NCBI GenBank assembly: GCA_021781575.1
Contig: JAJXWP010000040.1
Coordinates: forward strand, 1 to 38,525
From: Pseudomonadota bacterium
GTDB lineage: Bacteria; Pseudomonadota; Alphaproteobacteria; Rhodospirillales; Magnetospirillaceae
Direction: 5' to 3'
DNA: 38,525 bases
In this document: positions 8,007 through 15,470 of the stretch, one piece after another
Position numbering within the stretch: the first letter of the stretch is position 1
How the letters are laid out: every line of letters begins with the position of its first letter
Notes under the pieces: model-generated
What the model saw: only the letters and a program-made list of their open reading frames with translations
The model's database searches: none
What the model was told of the DNA's origin: nothing
Position numbers and translations under genes: made by a program

Positions 8007-9221
8007 TTGCCGGTCATTTCAAGCAACTATGCTGCAGCCGCTTCGCTGTATTATCTGAATAACAATACGGCGGACGAAGCGCAGTCGACATCGAGATTGG
8101 CCAGCGGGTCGCGCATCGTCAATGCGTCGGACGATCCTGCCGGGCTGGCCATCGGCACGCAGCTGGCGGCGGGCGGCACAATTCTGCGGCAAGACCTTTC
8201 CAACCTGCAACAAGGCCAGGCCCTTCTCCAGACTGCGGACGCCGGACTGGCGCAAATCAGCCGGGTATTGTCGAGAATGTTCGCCCTGGCGGCCGAATCC
8301 GCTTCGGCCCAGGTCACCGACGCACAACGCAGCCAGGACCTGGATACCGAGTATCAGCTGCTGGCCCAGCAGATCAATTCGATCGCCGGCTCCACCCAAT
8401 ATGCCGGGCAGGCACTGCTGCTGGCCGGCACCACGGCCACGGCCGGACCGTTCCCCTTCAACACCAGCAGCGTGCTGGCCAATTTCTACCTGGCTCAGCA
8501 GTATCGCGACGCCCAGGGGCCGCTGACCGCCCAGCAGCAGGCGATTCTTCAGGAATACACCTCGGGCGCCTACGGCCTGCCCACCGGCGACACGGGGACC
8601 TTCAACGCCGCCTCTTACGAACAGAACCCGTTCGGCCCGGTGGATTTCCTGGTTGGCACCTCGTCGGCCAACACCATCGCCGTCACCTTCGGCGCGGTCA
8701 ATACCGCCGCCCTGGGCTTTGGCACCGACACCGTCTCCTATGCCGACTCGCCGGACACCAACTACGGCACGATGCCCAATCCCGCTTACAATTCGTCGCA
8801 GCCCACCGGCCCGGGCAACGAGCCGACCATTCCCGCCGACTTCGCCTATTGGCAAAGCCAGCATCCGGGCCAAGCGCTGATGGGCGTCGTCAATTTCACC
8901 GTGATCTCGCCGAAGTCGAACATCGCCACCCAGTCGGCCGCCATGCTGGCCTTGACGACGGTCTCCGGCGCCATCGGCAAGCTCACCCAGGAAAGAGCCC
9001 AGATCGGCGCCTATGAATCGCGTTTCCAGTTCAGCAGCCAGGATATCGCGACAAATATTCAGAATACGGACGCCGCCGCCTCGGTTATCATGGACGCCGA
9101 CATCGCCGGGGAGAAGGCGCGATTGTCGGCCGCCGATGTGAAAGCCCGCGCCTCCGTCGCCGCCCTTACCCAGGCAAGCCACTTGCCGTCCGAACTTCTC
9201 AAGCTGATTCAGGCCCCATAA
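8007..9221 (+). CDS. Flagellin
   Basis: A 404-residue flagellin, the filament subunit exported through the flagellar type III apparatus. The N-terminal D0/D1 segment (SRLASGSRIVNASDDPAGLA at 29-48, then a heptad-rich helix to about 140) and the C-terminal D1/D0 segment (from TTVSGAIGKLTQERAQIGA through ADIAGEKARLSAADVKARAS) are both intact. The middle, about 145-310, is a Ser/Thr/Asn-rich variable region and the probable site of surface exposure and glycosylation. The start is TTG with GGAAGAGGG 5 nt upstream. The N-terminus is divergent from the enteric type (DEAQSTSRLASG in place of the usual LNKSQSALSxSxxRLSSG), so it may be one of several paralogues. It lies just downstream of the fcl and GT41 genes, supporting a link to flagellin glycosylation. 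It abuts mazG with 6 bp between. Confidence 0.92.
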   Translation: MPVISSNYAAAASLYYLNNNTADEAQSTSRLASGSRIVNASDDPAGLAIGTQLAAGGTILRQDLSNLQQGQALLQTADAGLAQISRVLSRMFALAAESASAQVTDAQRSQDLDTEYQLLAQQINSIAGSTQYAGQALLLAGTTATAGPFPFNTSSVLANFYLAQQYRDAQGPLTAQQQAILQEYTSGAYGLPTGDTGTFNAASYEQNPFGPVDFLVGTSSANTIAVTFGAVNTAALGFGTDTVSYADSPDTNYGTMPNPAYNSSQPTGPGNEPTIPADFAYWQSQHPGQALMGVVNFTVISPKSNIATQSAAMLALTTVSGAIGKLTQERAQIGAYESRFQFSSQDIATNIQNTDAAASVIMDADIAGEKARLSAADVKARASVAALTQASHLPSELLKLIQAP

Positions 9222-9227
9222 TTTTCC

Positions 9228-10019
9228 ATGTCCCGTCCGATCGATCGTCTCCTCGCCATTATGGCCCGCCTGCGAGACCCAGAGGGCGGCTGCCCATGGG
9301 ATCTTGAGCAAAATTTCGCCACCATCGCCCCGCACACCATCGAGGAAGCCTACGAGGTGGTGGAAGCCATCGACAGCGGCGACCGGCGCAGCCTGAAGGA
9401 TGAACTGGGGGACCTGCTGTTCCAGGTGGTGTTCTATGCCCAGATGGGCGCCGAAGAGGGCTGTTTCGACTTCGAATCGATCGTCGAAGGCATCTGCGAC
9501 AAGATGGAACGGCGCCACCCGCACGTCTTCGGCCGGACCGAGATCGCCGACGCCGCCGCCCAGACCATCCAATGGGAAACCCAGAAGGCCGCCGAGCGCG
9601 CCGCCCAGGCGCAGGGCAGGCCGCACAGCGCCCTGGACGGCGTATCCTCGGCCCTGCCCGCCCTCACCCGCGCGCTGAAACTGCAGGCCCGCGCCGGGCG
9701 GGTCGGGTTCGATTGGCCGGAGCCGGCGCAAGTCTTGGACAAGATCGCCGAAGAACTGGACGAAGTGCGGGCGGAAATCGAGCAGCAGGCCGAGCATGAC
9801 CGGCTGGAAGACGAGATGGGCGATTTGCTGTTCGCTTGCGTCAATCTTGCCCGTAAGCTGAAGATAGACCCGGAAACGGCGCTGCGTCGCGGCAACCGCA
9901 AGTTCACGCGGCGTTTCCGCTTCATCGAGGAAGGTTTGGCGGCGCAAGGCCGCCGACCCGAGGACGCCACGCTGGATGAGATGGAAGCCCTGTGGGTGGC
10001 GGCCAAGGATCGGGAATAA
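9228..10019 (+). CDS. mazG: Nucleoside triphosphate pyrophosphohydrolase MazG
   Basis: A 263-residue two-domain MazG that hydrolyses (d)NTPs to NMPs and pyrophosphate, a house-cleaning and stringent-response-linked enzyme in the cytoplasm. The N-terminal domain carries CPWDLEQNF, then EEAYEVVEAI and DELGDLLFQVVFYAQ, the EExxE...ExxD metal-binding arrangement. The second domain repeats the pattern with EELDEVRAEI and DEMGDLLFACVNLAR. Length matches E. coli MazG. The ATG at 9228 has no clear ribosome site and lies 6 bp after the flagellin stop, so it may be read by coupling or from an internal promoter. It is probably a core gene unrelated to the flagellin. Confidence 0.95.
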   Translation: MSRPIDRLLAIMARLRDPEGGCPWDLEQNFATIAPHTIEEAYEVVEAIDSGDRRSLKDELGDLLFQVVFYAQMGAEEGCFDFESIVEGICDKMERRHPHVFGRTEIADAAAQTIQWETQKAAERAAQAQGRPHSALDGVSSALPALTRALKLQARAGRVGFDWPEPAQVLDKIAEELDEVRAEIEQQAEHDRLEDEMGDLLFACVNLARKLKIDPETALRRGNRKFTRRFRFIEEGLAAQGRRPEDATLDEMEALWVAAKDRE

Positions 10020-10033
10020 GGAAAGGAGAAACG

Positions 10034-10705
10034 ATGGGCGATCACCGCCCCGCCTGCAGGAGAGGGAGAAGCCGACGGGCCTGGAGCGCCACCATTGCTG
10101 CCCTCGCCTTGGCCGCCCTGCTTGCCGCCTGCTACCTGCCCAACAATTTCGAGGCGGAAGTCCGCCTGGGACGCAACGGCGATTTCGCCCTGCGCTATAT
10201 TGGCGAGCTGGTCTGGGCGCCGCTCTACCGCGACATCCAGCAGCATCACGTCAAACCGGACGAGATTCCGCAGAAAGTTGCCGAAATCCAGCAGGACCTG
10301 GCCCGCGACCACAATTTCCACTATATCAAGTCCTTGGGCGACGGACGCTTCAAGGTGGACTACCAGCGCGAGGGCCATCTCCGGGACACCGCCCTGGTGA
10401 CCTTCGTGCGGCGCAATGCCATCATCCTGGCGATCCACGCCACCCCAGACGGGCGGATCACCATCGACGGCAACACGATGCGACCCAGCGACGCCGAATC
10501 GGCCACCAACATGGGCCTGAACGTCAAGGGCGAGTTCCGCATCGTCACCGACGCCATGGTCCTCGAGCACAACGCCACCACGGTCAAGCCCTTCGGGCAT
10601 TATCTTCTTTATATCTGGACCATCCAGAACGCCTTCTCACCGGCACCGCACTTCGTCATGCAGCGCGAAGGAGCTTGGCCCATGATTCCGCAGGAGCACC
10701 AATGA
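10034..10705 (+). CDS. Predicted lipoprotein of unknown function
   Basis: A 223-residue protein with an Arg-rich n-region, a hydrophobic stretch and a lipobox LLAAC with the lipidated cysteine at residue 33, so it should be anchored in a membrane facing the periplasm. The mature part (from YLPNNFEAEVRLGRNG) looks like a mixed alpha/beta domain with no motif I can name. AAAGGAGAA lies 3 nt upstream of the ATG and excludes the longer GTG-type start inside mazG. Its TGA overlaps the ATG of the SDR gene (ATGA), so the two are translationally coupled. No paralogue is seen in the window. The function is not recognised. Confidence 0.8.
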   Translation: MGDHRPACRRGRSRRAWSATIAALALAALLAACYLPNNFEAEVRLGRNGDFALRYIGELVWAPLYRDIQQHHVKPDEIPQKVAEIQQDLARDHNFHYIKSLGDGRFKVDYQREGHLRDTALVTFVRRNAIILAIHATPDGRITIDGNTMRPSDAESATNMGLNVKGEFRIVTDAMVLEHNATTVKPFGHYLLYIWTIQNAFSPAPHFVMQREGAWPMIPQEHQ

Positions 10706-11502
10706 CCGATCTCGCCAACGCAACCGTGCTGATCACCGGGGCCACCTCGGGCTTCGGCGCCGCCGCCGCGAATCGTTTCGCCGCCGACGGCGCCAGGCTG
10801 ATTCTGGTCGGCCGACGTAACGAGCGCCTGGACGAGTTGAAGAGCAAGCTCGGCGTCCCGGTCCTCCCCTTGGCCCTCGACGTCCGCGATCGCCAGGCGG
10901 TCGCCCGGAGCATCGCCGAGCTGCCCGACGCGTTCGCCCGGATCGACATCCTGGTCAACAGCGCCGGCCTTGCCCTTGGCCTTGAGATGGCGCCCAAGAC
11001 CTCGCTCGACGACTGGGACGACATGGTCGACACCAATATCAAGGGCCTGATGTATTGCACCCGCGCGATTCTGCCCGGCATGGTCGAGCGCAAGCGCGGG
11101 CATGTGATCAATCTGGGTTCGGTGGCAGGCAGCTATCCCTATCCGGGCGGCAATGTCTATGGCGGCACCAAGGCCTTCGTCGAGCAGTTCTCGCTGGGTC
11201 TCAGGGCCGACCTGCTGGGCAGCGGCGTGCGGGTGACCAATATCGAGCCGGGCATGTGCGAAACCGAGTTCTCGGTGGTCCGCTTCAAGGGCGATCCCAG
11301 CCAGGCGGCCAAGGTCTATCAGGGCATGAAGCCGCTCTCGGCGGACGACGTGGCCGAGTGCATCCATTGGGTGGCGGCCCTGCCGGACCATGTGAACATC
11401 AACCGCATCGAGGTGATGCCGGTGCAGCAGGCATTCGGCGGATTCGCGGTGAACCGCACTCCCGCCGGCGCGGAGGCCGGCGCTACTGCGAAGGACCGGT
11501 AG
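10702..11502 (+). CDS. Short-chain dehydrogenase/reductase, YdfG-like (3-hydroxy acid dehydrogenase type)
   Basis: A 266-residue classical SDR, NAD(P)-dependent, cytoplasmic. It shows TGATSGFG at 12-19 for cofactor binding, NSAG at 86-89, catalytic S140 in GSVAGS, and Y153/K157 in YGGTK. The C-terminal block (VRVTNIEPGMCETEF, then IEVMPVQQ) resembles the YdfG group, which oxidises L-allo-threonine and serine or reduces malonic semialdehyde; substrate here is inferred only. It overlaps the lipoprotein gene by 4 nt. The last dozen residues (AGAEAGATAKDR) are encoded by the left arm and loop of an inverted repeat that spans the stop codon, so the original C-terminus may have been altered by insertion of that repeat. 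Confidence 0.88.
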   Translation: MTDLANATVLITGATSGFGAAAANRFAADGARLILVGRRNERLDELKSKLGVPVLPLALDVRDRQAVARSIAELPDAFARIDILVNSAGLALGLEMAPKTSLDDWDDMVDTNIKGLMYCTRAILPGMVERKRGHVINLGSVAGSYPYPGGNVYGGTKAFVEQFSLGLRADLLGSGVRVTNIEPGMCETEFSVVRFKGDPSQAAKVYQGMKPLSADDVAECIHWVAALPDHVNINRIEVMPVQQAFGGFAVNRTPAGAEAGATAKDR

Positions 11503-11509
11503 CGCCGGC
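11476..11509. terminator. Inverted repeat across the SDR stop codon, probable bidirectional terminator or REP-like hairpin
   Basis: GCCGGCGCTAC (11476-11486) pairs perfectly with GTAGCGCCGGC (11499-11509) around a 12-nt loop, and the match extends four more bases after one mismatch. It lies between convergent genes (SDR plus, phosphatase minus, 33 bp apart). There is no U-run, so it is either a GC-rich terminator-like hairpin or a small repeat element. The SDR stop codon (11500-11502) is inside the right arm. Confidence 0.5.
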
Positions 11510-11535
11510 GTCCGCATGTTCGGACCTAACAAACC

Positions 11536-12312
11536 TCATTCCACCACCAGCGGCGCCAGCGCTTCCCAGCTGGCACGGCCAGGGGTCAGCAGCATTCCGC
11601 CATCGACCGGCCGCGGGCGATAGGGTTGGCCATCCAGCAGGGCGCTGAAGCCGCCGGCCTCGTGGTGGAGCAACACCCCGGCCGCATGATCCCAGGGATG
11701 AAGACGGCGGAAATGGGCGAACTGCAGGCGCGCTTCGACCAGCGCAAGGTAATCATGCGCGGCGCTGCCCTGGTTGACCAGCTTGGCCACCGCCTTGCCC
11801 AGCCGTGGGCTGCGCCGCCAGCCGGCCGAGCCGGACATCTTGGCCACCGGTCCGTCGTCCGAGACCCGCAACCGCCGCTCGCCCATCCAGGCGCCGTCGC
11901 CGGCGGCGGCGATGGCGGTGCGATCGGCCAACGGATCGTGGATCCACCCTTGAACCGTCCGTCCTTCCACCACCAGCGCGACGATGACGGCGAACAATTC
12001 GCTGCCTCTGGCAAAATTGGCCGTACCGTCCACCGGATCGATCACCCAGACCGGAGCCTGCTCGGCCAGACGGTTGAGGACGCTCGCATCGGCGGCCACC
12101 GCCTCTTCTCCGACCACCCGCGAGCCCGGCAGCAGATCGCTCAGCCGCCGCGACAGGTCGCGCTCGGCTTCGGTATCCGCCACCGTCACCAGGTCGCCCG
12201 GGCGCTTCTCGCGCACCTCACCGGCCGCCAGCCGCTTGAACCGCGGCAGGATCACCGCCTCGGCCACTTCCCGAATGACCGAAGCGACGCGCAATGGATC
12301 GGTGATCGCCAT
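11536..12312 (-). CDS. Inositol monophosphatase family protein (SuhB/CysQ-like)
   Basis: A 258-residue Mg2+-dependent, Li+-sensitive-type phosphatase fold. It has the metal-site motifs GEE (E69/E70), DPVDGT (92-97) and PWDHAAG with D208 near the C-terminus. The family dephosphorylates inositol monophosphates, 3'-phosphoadenosine 5'-phosphate or histidinol phosphate; the sequence alone does not choose among them. It is the last gene of the minus-strand run, its ATG overlapping the hflX stop by one base (TGATG), so translation is probably coupled. A hairpin just past its stop on the convergent side could end transcription. Confidence 0.88.
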   Translation of the reverse strand: MAITDPLRVASVIREVAEAVILPRFKRLAAGEVREKRPGDLVTVADTEAERDLSRRLSDLLPGSRVVGEEAVAADASVLNRLAEQAPVWVIDPVDGTANFARGSELFAVIVALVVEGRTVQGWIHDPLADRTAIAAAGDGAWMGERRLRVSDDGPVAKMSGSAGWRRSPRLGKAVAKLVNQGSAAHDYLALVEARLQFAHFRRLHPWDHAAGVLLHHEAGGFSALLDGQPYRPRPVDGGMLLTPGRASWEALAPLVVE

Positions 12313-13610
12313 CAGTGCCGTCGCTCGAAACGGGCCGCATCGGCGGCATCGAGGCGGACCACCAGATGGGCCCGATGTTCGTCGTCGTCGCGCCGCAACA
12401 CCTCCCCGTGACGGTAAAGCCAGGCGATGGCGGCTCCGTCGGTGAGCGGCACATCCAGGTCGACGACCAGCCGCTCGGCGGCCAAGGTCCGGTCGAGCAG
12501 GTCCGGCAAGCGGACCAACCCTTCGCCGGTAATGGCCGAAAGCGGCACCAGCCGCGGGTCGCGCTGCGCCTGATTGCCCACCTCGTCATAGCGCGCCGCC
12601 GGCAGCAGATCGACCTTGTTGAGCACCTCGACCAAGCCCCGGTCAACCGCTTCGGCCAGCCCGAGTTCCCTCAGGACGGTTTCCACGTCGACCCGCTGCG
12701 CCTCGCTGTCGGGATGGGCGATGTCGCGCACATGCACGATGATGTCGGCCTCCAGCACCTCTTCCAAGGTCGCCCGGAAGGCGGCCACCAATTCATGCGG
12801 CAGGTCGGAGACAAAGCCCACCGTATCCGACAGGATGACGGTGCGGCCCGACGGCAGGGTCAGCGCCCGCATGGTCGGGTCGAGCGTGGCGAAAAGCTGA
12901 TCCCGGGCCAGCACCTCGGCCCGGGTCAGCGCGTTGAACAGGGTCGATTTGCCGGCGTTGGTGTAGCCGACCAGGGCGACAATGGGATAAGGCACGCGGC
13001 GCCTCGCCTTACGATGCAACTCGCGCGTGCGCTTGACCTCTTCCAGTTCCTTTTTCAGGCGGACGATCCGTTCGCCGATCAATCGCCGGTCGGCTTCGAT
13101 CTGCGTCTCCCCCGGGCCACCCAGGAAGCCGAAGCCACCCCGCTGGCGCTCCAGGTGGGTCCAGGACCGAACCAGCCGCGAGCGCTGGTACGACAATGCC
13201 GCCAGTTCAACCTGCAGGCTGCCTTCCCGCGTCCGCGCCCGCGCGCCGAAGATTTCCAGGATGAGACCGGTGCGGTCGATGACCTTGGCGTTCCAGGCCC
13301 GCTCCAGGTTACGCTGCTGGACCGGAGACAGATGGGCGTCGACCACCACCAGGCCGATCTCCTGCTCCTGGACCAGGGCGGCCAGCCGTTCGACAGTGCC
13401 CAAACCCAGCAGGGTGGCAGGACGTGGCTTGCCAAGGGGCACCGCTTCAGCGGCGACAATATCCAGATCGATGGCCTCGGCCAGCCCGACCGCCTCGCCT
13501 AGGCGGGCTTCCGGCTGCCGCGCGCCTTCCCCGGCCCGCGGCGCCGGATGAACAACCATCGCACGCGATGGCGATGCTGCGCCGCCATCGTTACTGCGCC
13601 CCAGGGACAC
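12312..13610 (-). CDS. hflX: GTPase HflX
   Basis: A 432-residue ribosome-associated GTPase of the OBG-HflX superfamily that splits or rescues stalled 70S ribosomes. It shows the N-terminal HflX domain (GLGTVERLAALVQEQ, LSPVQQRNLE), the conserved Gly-rich block GGFGFLGGPGETQIE (158-172), the P-loop GYTNAGKST (215-223), the G3 motif DTVGF and the G4 motif NKVD. It starts at GTG, with GGAAGAG just upstream, and this GTG shares one base with the hfq stop (TAGTG). hfq-hflX linkage is classical in proteobacteria. The C-terminal about 80 residues are the usual HflX tail. Confidence 0.96.
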   Translation of the reverse strand: MSLGRSNDGGAASPSRAMVVHPAPRAGEGARQPEARLGEAVGLAEAIDLDIVAAEAVPLGKPRPATLLGLGTVERLAALVQEQEIGLVVVDAHLSPVQQRNLERAWNAKVIDRTGLILEIFGARARTREGSLQVELAALSYQRSRLVRSWTHLERQRGGFGFLGGPGETQIEADRRLIGERIVRLKKELEEVKRTRELHRKARRRVPYPIVALVGYTNAGKSTLFNALTRAEVLARDQLFATLDPTMRALTLPSGRTVILSDTVGFVSDLPHELVAAFRATLEEVLEADIIVHVRDIAHPDSEAQRVDVETVLRELGLAEAVDRGLVEVLNKVDLLPAARYDEVGNQAQRDPRLVPLSAITGEGLVRLPDLLDRTLAAERLVVDLDVPLTDGAAIAWLYRHGEVLRRDDDEHRAHLVVRLDAADAARFERRH

Positions 13611-13864
13611 TACTCTTCCACACCCTCTTTGATCGGCGGTTCGAACAGGCTGATCGGAGCGCCCGGCATGACAGTCGAGATGGCATGCTTATAAACCAGC
13701 TGCGTATGCCCGTCACGGCGCAACAAGACCGAGAAATTATCGAACCAAGTGACAATCCCCTGAAGCTTTACCCCATTTACAAGGAAAATTGTCACAGGTG
13801 TCTTGTTTTTTCGGATGTAATTCAGGAATACATCCTGAACATTTTGATTTTTTTCCGATGACAT
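13610..13864 (-). CDS. hfq: RNA-binding protein Hfq
   Basis: An 84-residue Sm-like RNA chaperone that forms a hexameric ring and pairs small RNAs with mRNAs. The Sm1 region has [20 protein letters not shown] (starting at residue 11) and [12 protein letters not shown], and the Sm2 signature YKHAIST is intact. The C-terminal tail is short, as in alphaproteobacterial Hfq. The ATG at 13864 is the only start giving the family's normal N-terminus; upstream in-frame codons would add 44 unrelated residues. It precedes hflX with a one-base overlap. Two inverted repeats lie in the 79-bp leader upstream. Confidence 0.97.
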   Translation of the reverse strand: MSSEKNQNVQDVFLNYIRKNKTPVTIFLVNGVKLQGIVTWFDNFSVLLRRDGHTQLVYKHAISTVMPGAPISLFEPPIKEGVEE

Positions 13865-13887
13865 GGTTTGGCTCTTTGTTATTGCGG

Positions 13888-13904
13888 TGGCCGAAAACCG
13901 GCCA
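13888..13904. repeat. Hairpin in the hfq leader
   Basis: TGGCCG (13888-13893) and CGGCCA (13899-13904) form a perfect 6-bp stem with a 5-nt loop, ending 24 nt upstream of the hfq start. It could be a regulatory RNA hairpin or a protein operator; there is no U-run for termination. Confidence 0.4.
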
Positions 13905-13924
13905 AGATTGCCTGAAGTTGCCCC

Positions 13925-13940
13925 TAACGTCTCTTCGTTA
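13925..13940. repeat. Inverted repeat upstream of hfq
   Basis: TAACG (13925-13929) and CGTTA (13936-13940) are separated by 6 nt, in the 79-bp gap between the HAD phosphatase stop and hfq. It might be an operator or a weak terminator for the upstream gene. Supported only by symmetry. Confidence 0.25.
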
Positions 13941-13943
13941 GCA

Positions 13944-14624
13944 TCAAATCGGGGATATGGGAACCAATAGTTCGCTGACAAGATCGGCGAAATCACCGCA
14001 ACAAAGGATGTGCCGGCGCGGGGGATAGCGATCGAATTCCCCCTGACGCAACTTTTCCTCGCGCATTAAAATTCCTACACAACCCGCATTTGCCGCACAC
14101 TCCATGTCGACCGCCGCATCGCCGACGAACCACACACCCTCCGTCCCGGCGACGCCCATGGCGTCGAGGACCAGCCGCACCGGAGCAGCCGACGGTTTGT
14201 CGGCCGCCGCGTCGGTAGCGCCGACCAGCGAGCGGAACAACCCGTTCCATCCCAACCGATCCGCCTCCTGGCGCAGGAAACCGCCATTCTTGTTGCTCAC
14301 CACGGCCATCTTCACGCCGAGATCCGACAGCTGGCGCAGCATGGCTTCGACCCCCGGCAGGGGACAGAGATAATCAAGGTGGATGGCGGCGAAATTCTGA
14401 TAGAAGACATCCCGCGCTTCCGTCCATCGCTCGCCGAACAGCACCGGGAAGGAATCCCGCAGCGACAGCGCCACCCGCCGCTTGATCTCTTCCATGTCCC
14501 ATTCGGGCTGCCCCATGGCCGTCAGCGTGGCGTTCATCGCCGCCTGGATACAGGCCCAGGAATCGACCAGAGTGTTGTCCCAGTCGAAGATTACCGCCCG
14601 CGGCGGAGATAAACGCTGGGTCAT
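13944..14624 (-). CDS. HAD-superfamily hydrolase, phosphoglycolate phosphatase-like
   Basis: A 226-residue HAD phosphatase. Motif I is [10 protein letters not shown] with the nucleophile D14 and D16, motif II is VVSN with S110, motif III lysine is K143 in ADKPSAAP, and motif IV is GDAAVDME (168-175). An all-helical C1-type cap lies between motifs I and II. Related proteins are annotated Gph (phosphoglycolate phosphatase) or PpaX; the substrate is uncertain. The ATG at 14624 overlaps the transaminase stop (ATGA), so the two are coupled. It is followed by 79 bp before hfq. Confidence 0.88.
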   Translation of the reverse strand: MTQRLSPPRAVIFDWDNTLVDSWACIQAAMNATLTAMGQPEWDMEEIKRRVALSLRDSFPVLFGERWTEARDVFYQNFAAIHLDYLCPLPGVEAMLRQLSDLGVKMAVVSNKNGGFLRQEADRLGWNGLFRSLVGATDAAADKPSAAPVRLVLDAMGVAGTEGVWFVGDAAVDMECAANAGCVGILMREEKLRQGEFDRYPPRRHILCCGDFADLVSELLVPISPI

Positions 14625-15469
14625 GCCGGCACCGCCCGCAGATACGCCGCGCGCAGGCCCAGGGCCACCGAACCGGGGCGGCCGTTGCCGACCGGCTCGC
14701 CGTCGATCGACACCACCGGCAGCACATAGCTGGTGGTACTGGTCAGGAAGGCTTCCCGCGCCGCCTTGGCCTCGGCGGCGGTGAAGGGACGCTCGCAGAC
14801 GGTCAGCCCGGCGTCCTGCGCCAGGCGAAGGATGGCGGCGCGGGTGATACCGCTCAGGATGGCATTCTCCAGATGGCGGGTCACCAACTCGCCGTCCGCC
14901 GTGACGATCCAGGCATTGGTCGAGGTTCCCTCGGTCACCCGGCCCTGGCCATCGACCATCCACGCCTCGTAGGCGCCGGCCTGCCTGGCCGCCTGCTTGC
15001 CCAGCACGTTGGGCAGCAGGCTGACCGACTTGATGTCGCAACGCTGCCAGCGGATATCGGGGATGGTCACCACGGCGGCGCCATTGGCCAGCAGAGCGGC
15101 CGGCACCGGCTTGCTCCGACGCACCGTCATCACCAGGCTGGGCGCCACCCCCGCCGGAAAGGCGTGGTCGCGACGGGCGACGCCGCGGGTGATCTGCATA
15201 TAGAGGATGCCGTCGGCAAAGCCATTGCGGCGGATCAGTGTTTTCATCACCAGCTGCAAGACCCGCCGCGACACCGGCCAGGCGATCGACAGCTCGCCGA
15301 GCGAGCGGTCGAGGCGGTCGAGATGCGGCGACTCGTCGATCAGCCGGCCGCCGACGAAACCGATCACCTCGTAGACGCCGTCGGCGAACTGATAGCCGCG
15401 GTCCTCAACATGGACCGCAGCCTCGCGCAACGGCAGGTAGCGGCCGTTGACATAGGCGATCCGCGACAT
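14621..15469 (-). CDS. dat: D-amino-acid transaminase (class IV aminotransferase)
   Basis: A 282-residue fold-type IV PLP enzyme that interconverts D-alanine and D-glutamate with their keto acids, supplying D-amino acids for peptidoglycan. The PLP lysine is K147 in CDIKSVSLL. Other D-specific features are RGYQFADGVYEV near residue 24 and TEGTSTNAW and SGITRAAIL towards the C-terminus. Length matches Bacillus Dat (about 282). A branched-chain aminotransferase or aminodeoxychorismate lyase would be the alternatives, but the N-terminal motif fits Dat best. It starts 2 nt past the trkA stop and overlaps the HAD gene. Confidence 0.92.
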   Translation of the reverse strand: MSRIAYVNGRYLPLREAAVHVEDRGYQFADGVYEVIGFVGGRLIDESPHLDRLDRSLGELSIAWPVSRRVLQLVMKTLIRRNGFADGILYMQITRGVARRDHAFPAGVAPSLVMTVRRSKPVPAALLANGAAVVTIPDIRWQRCDIKSVSLLPNVLGKQAARQAGAYEAWMVDGQGRVTEGTSTNAWIVTADGELVTRHLENAILSGITRAAILRLAQDAGLTVCERPFTAAEAKAAREAFLTSTTSYVLPVVSIDGEPVGNGRPGSVALGLRAAYLRAVPA

Positions 15470-15470
15470 C

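Noticed and set aside
8019-9947. Long minus-strand open frame opposite flagellin and mazG
   Set aside because: It is antisense to two clear families, spans their gene boundary, and its translation is Gly/Arg-rich without motifs.
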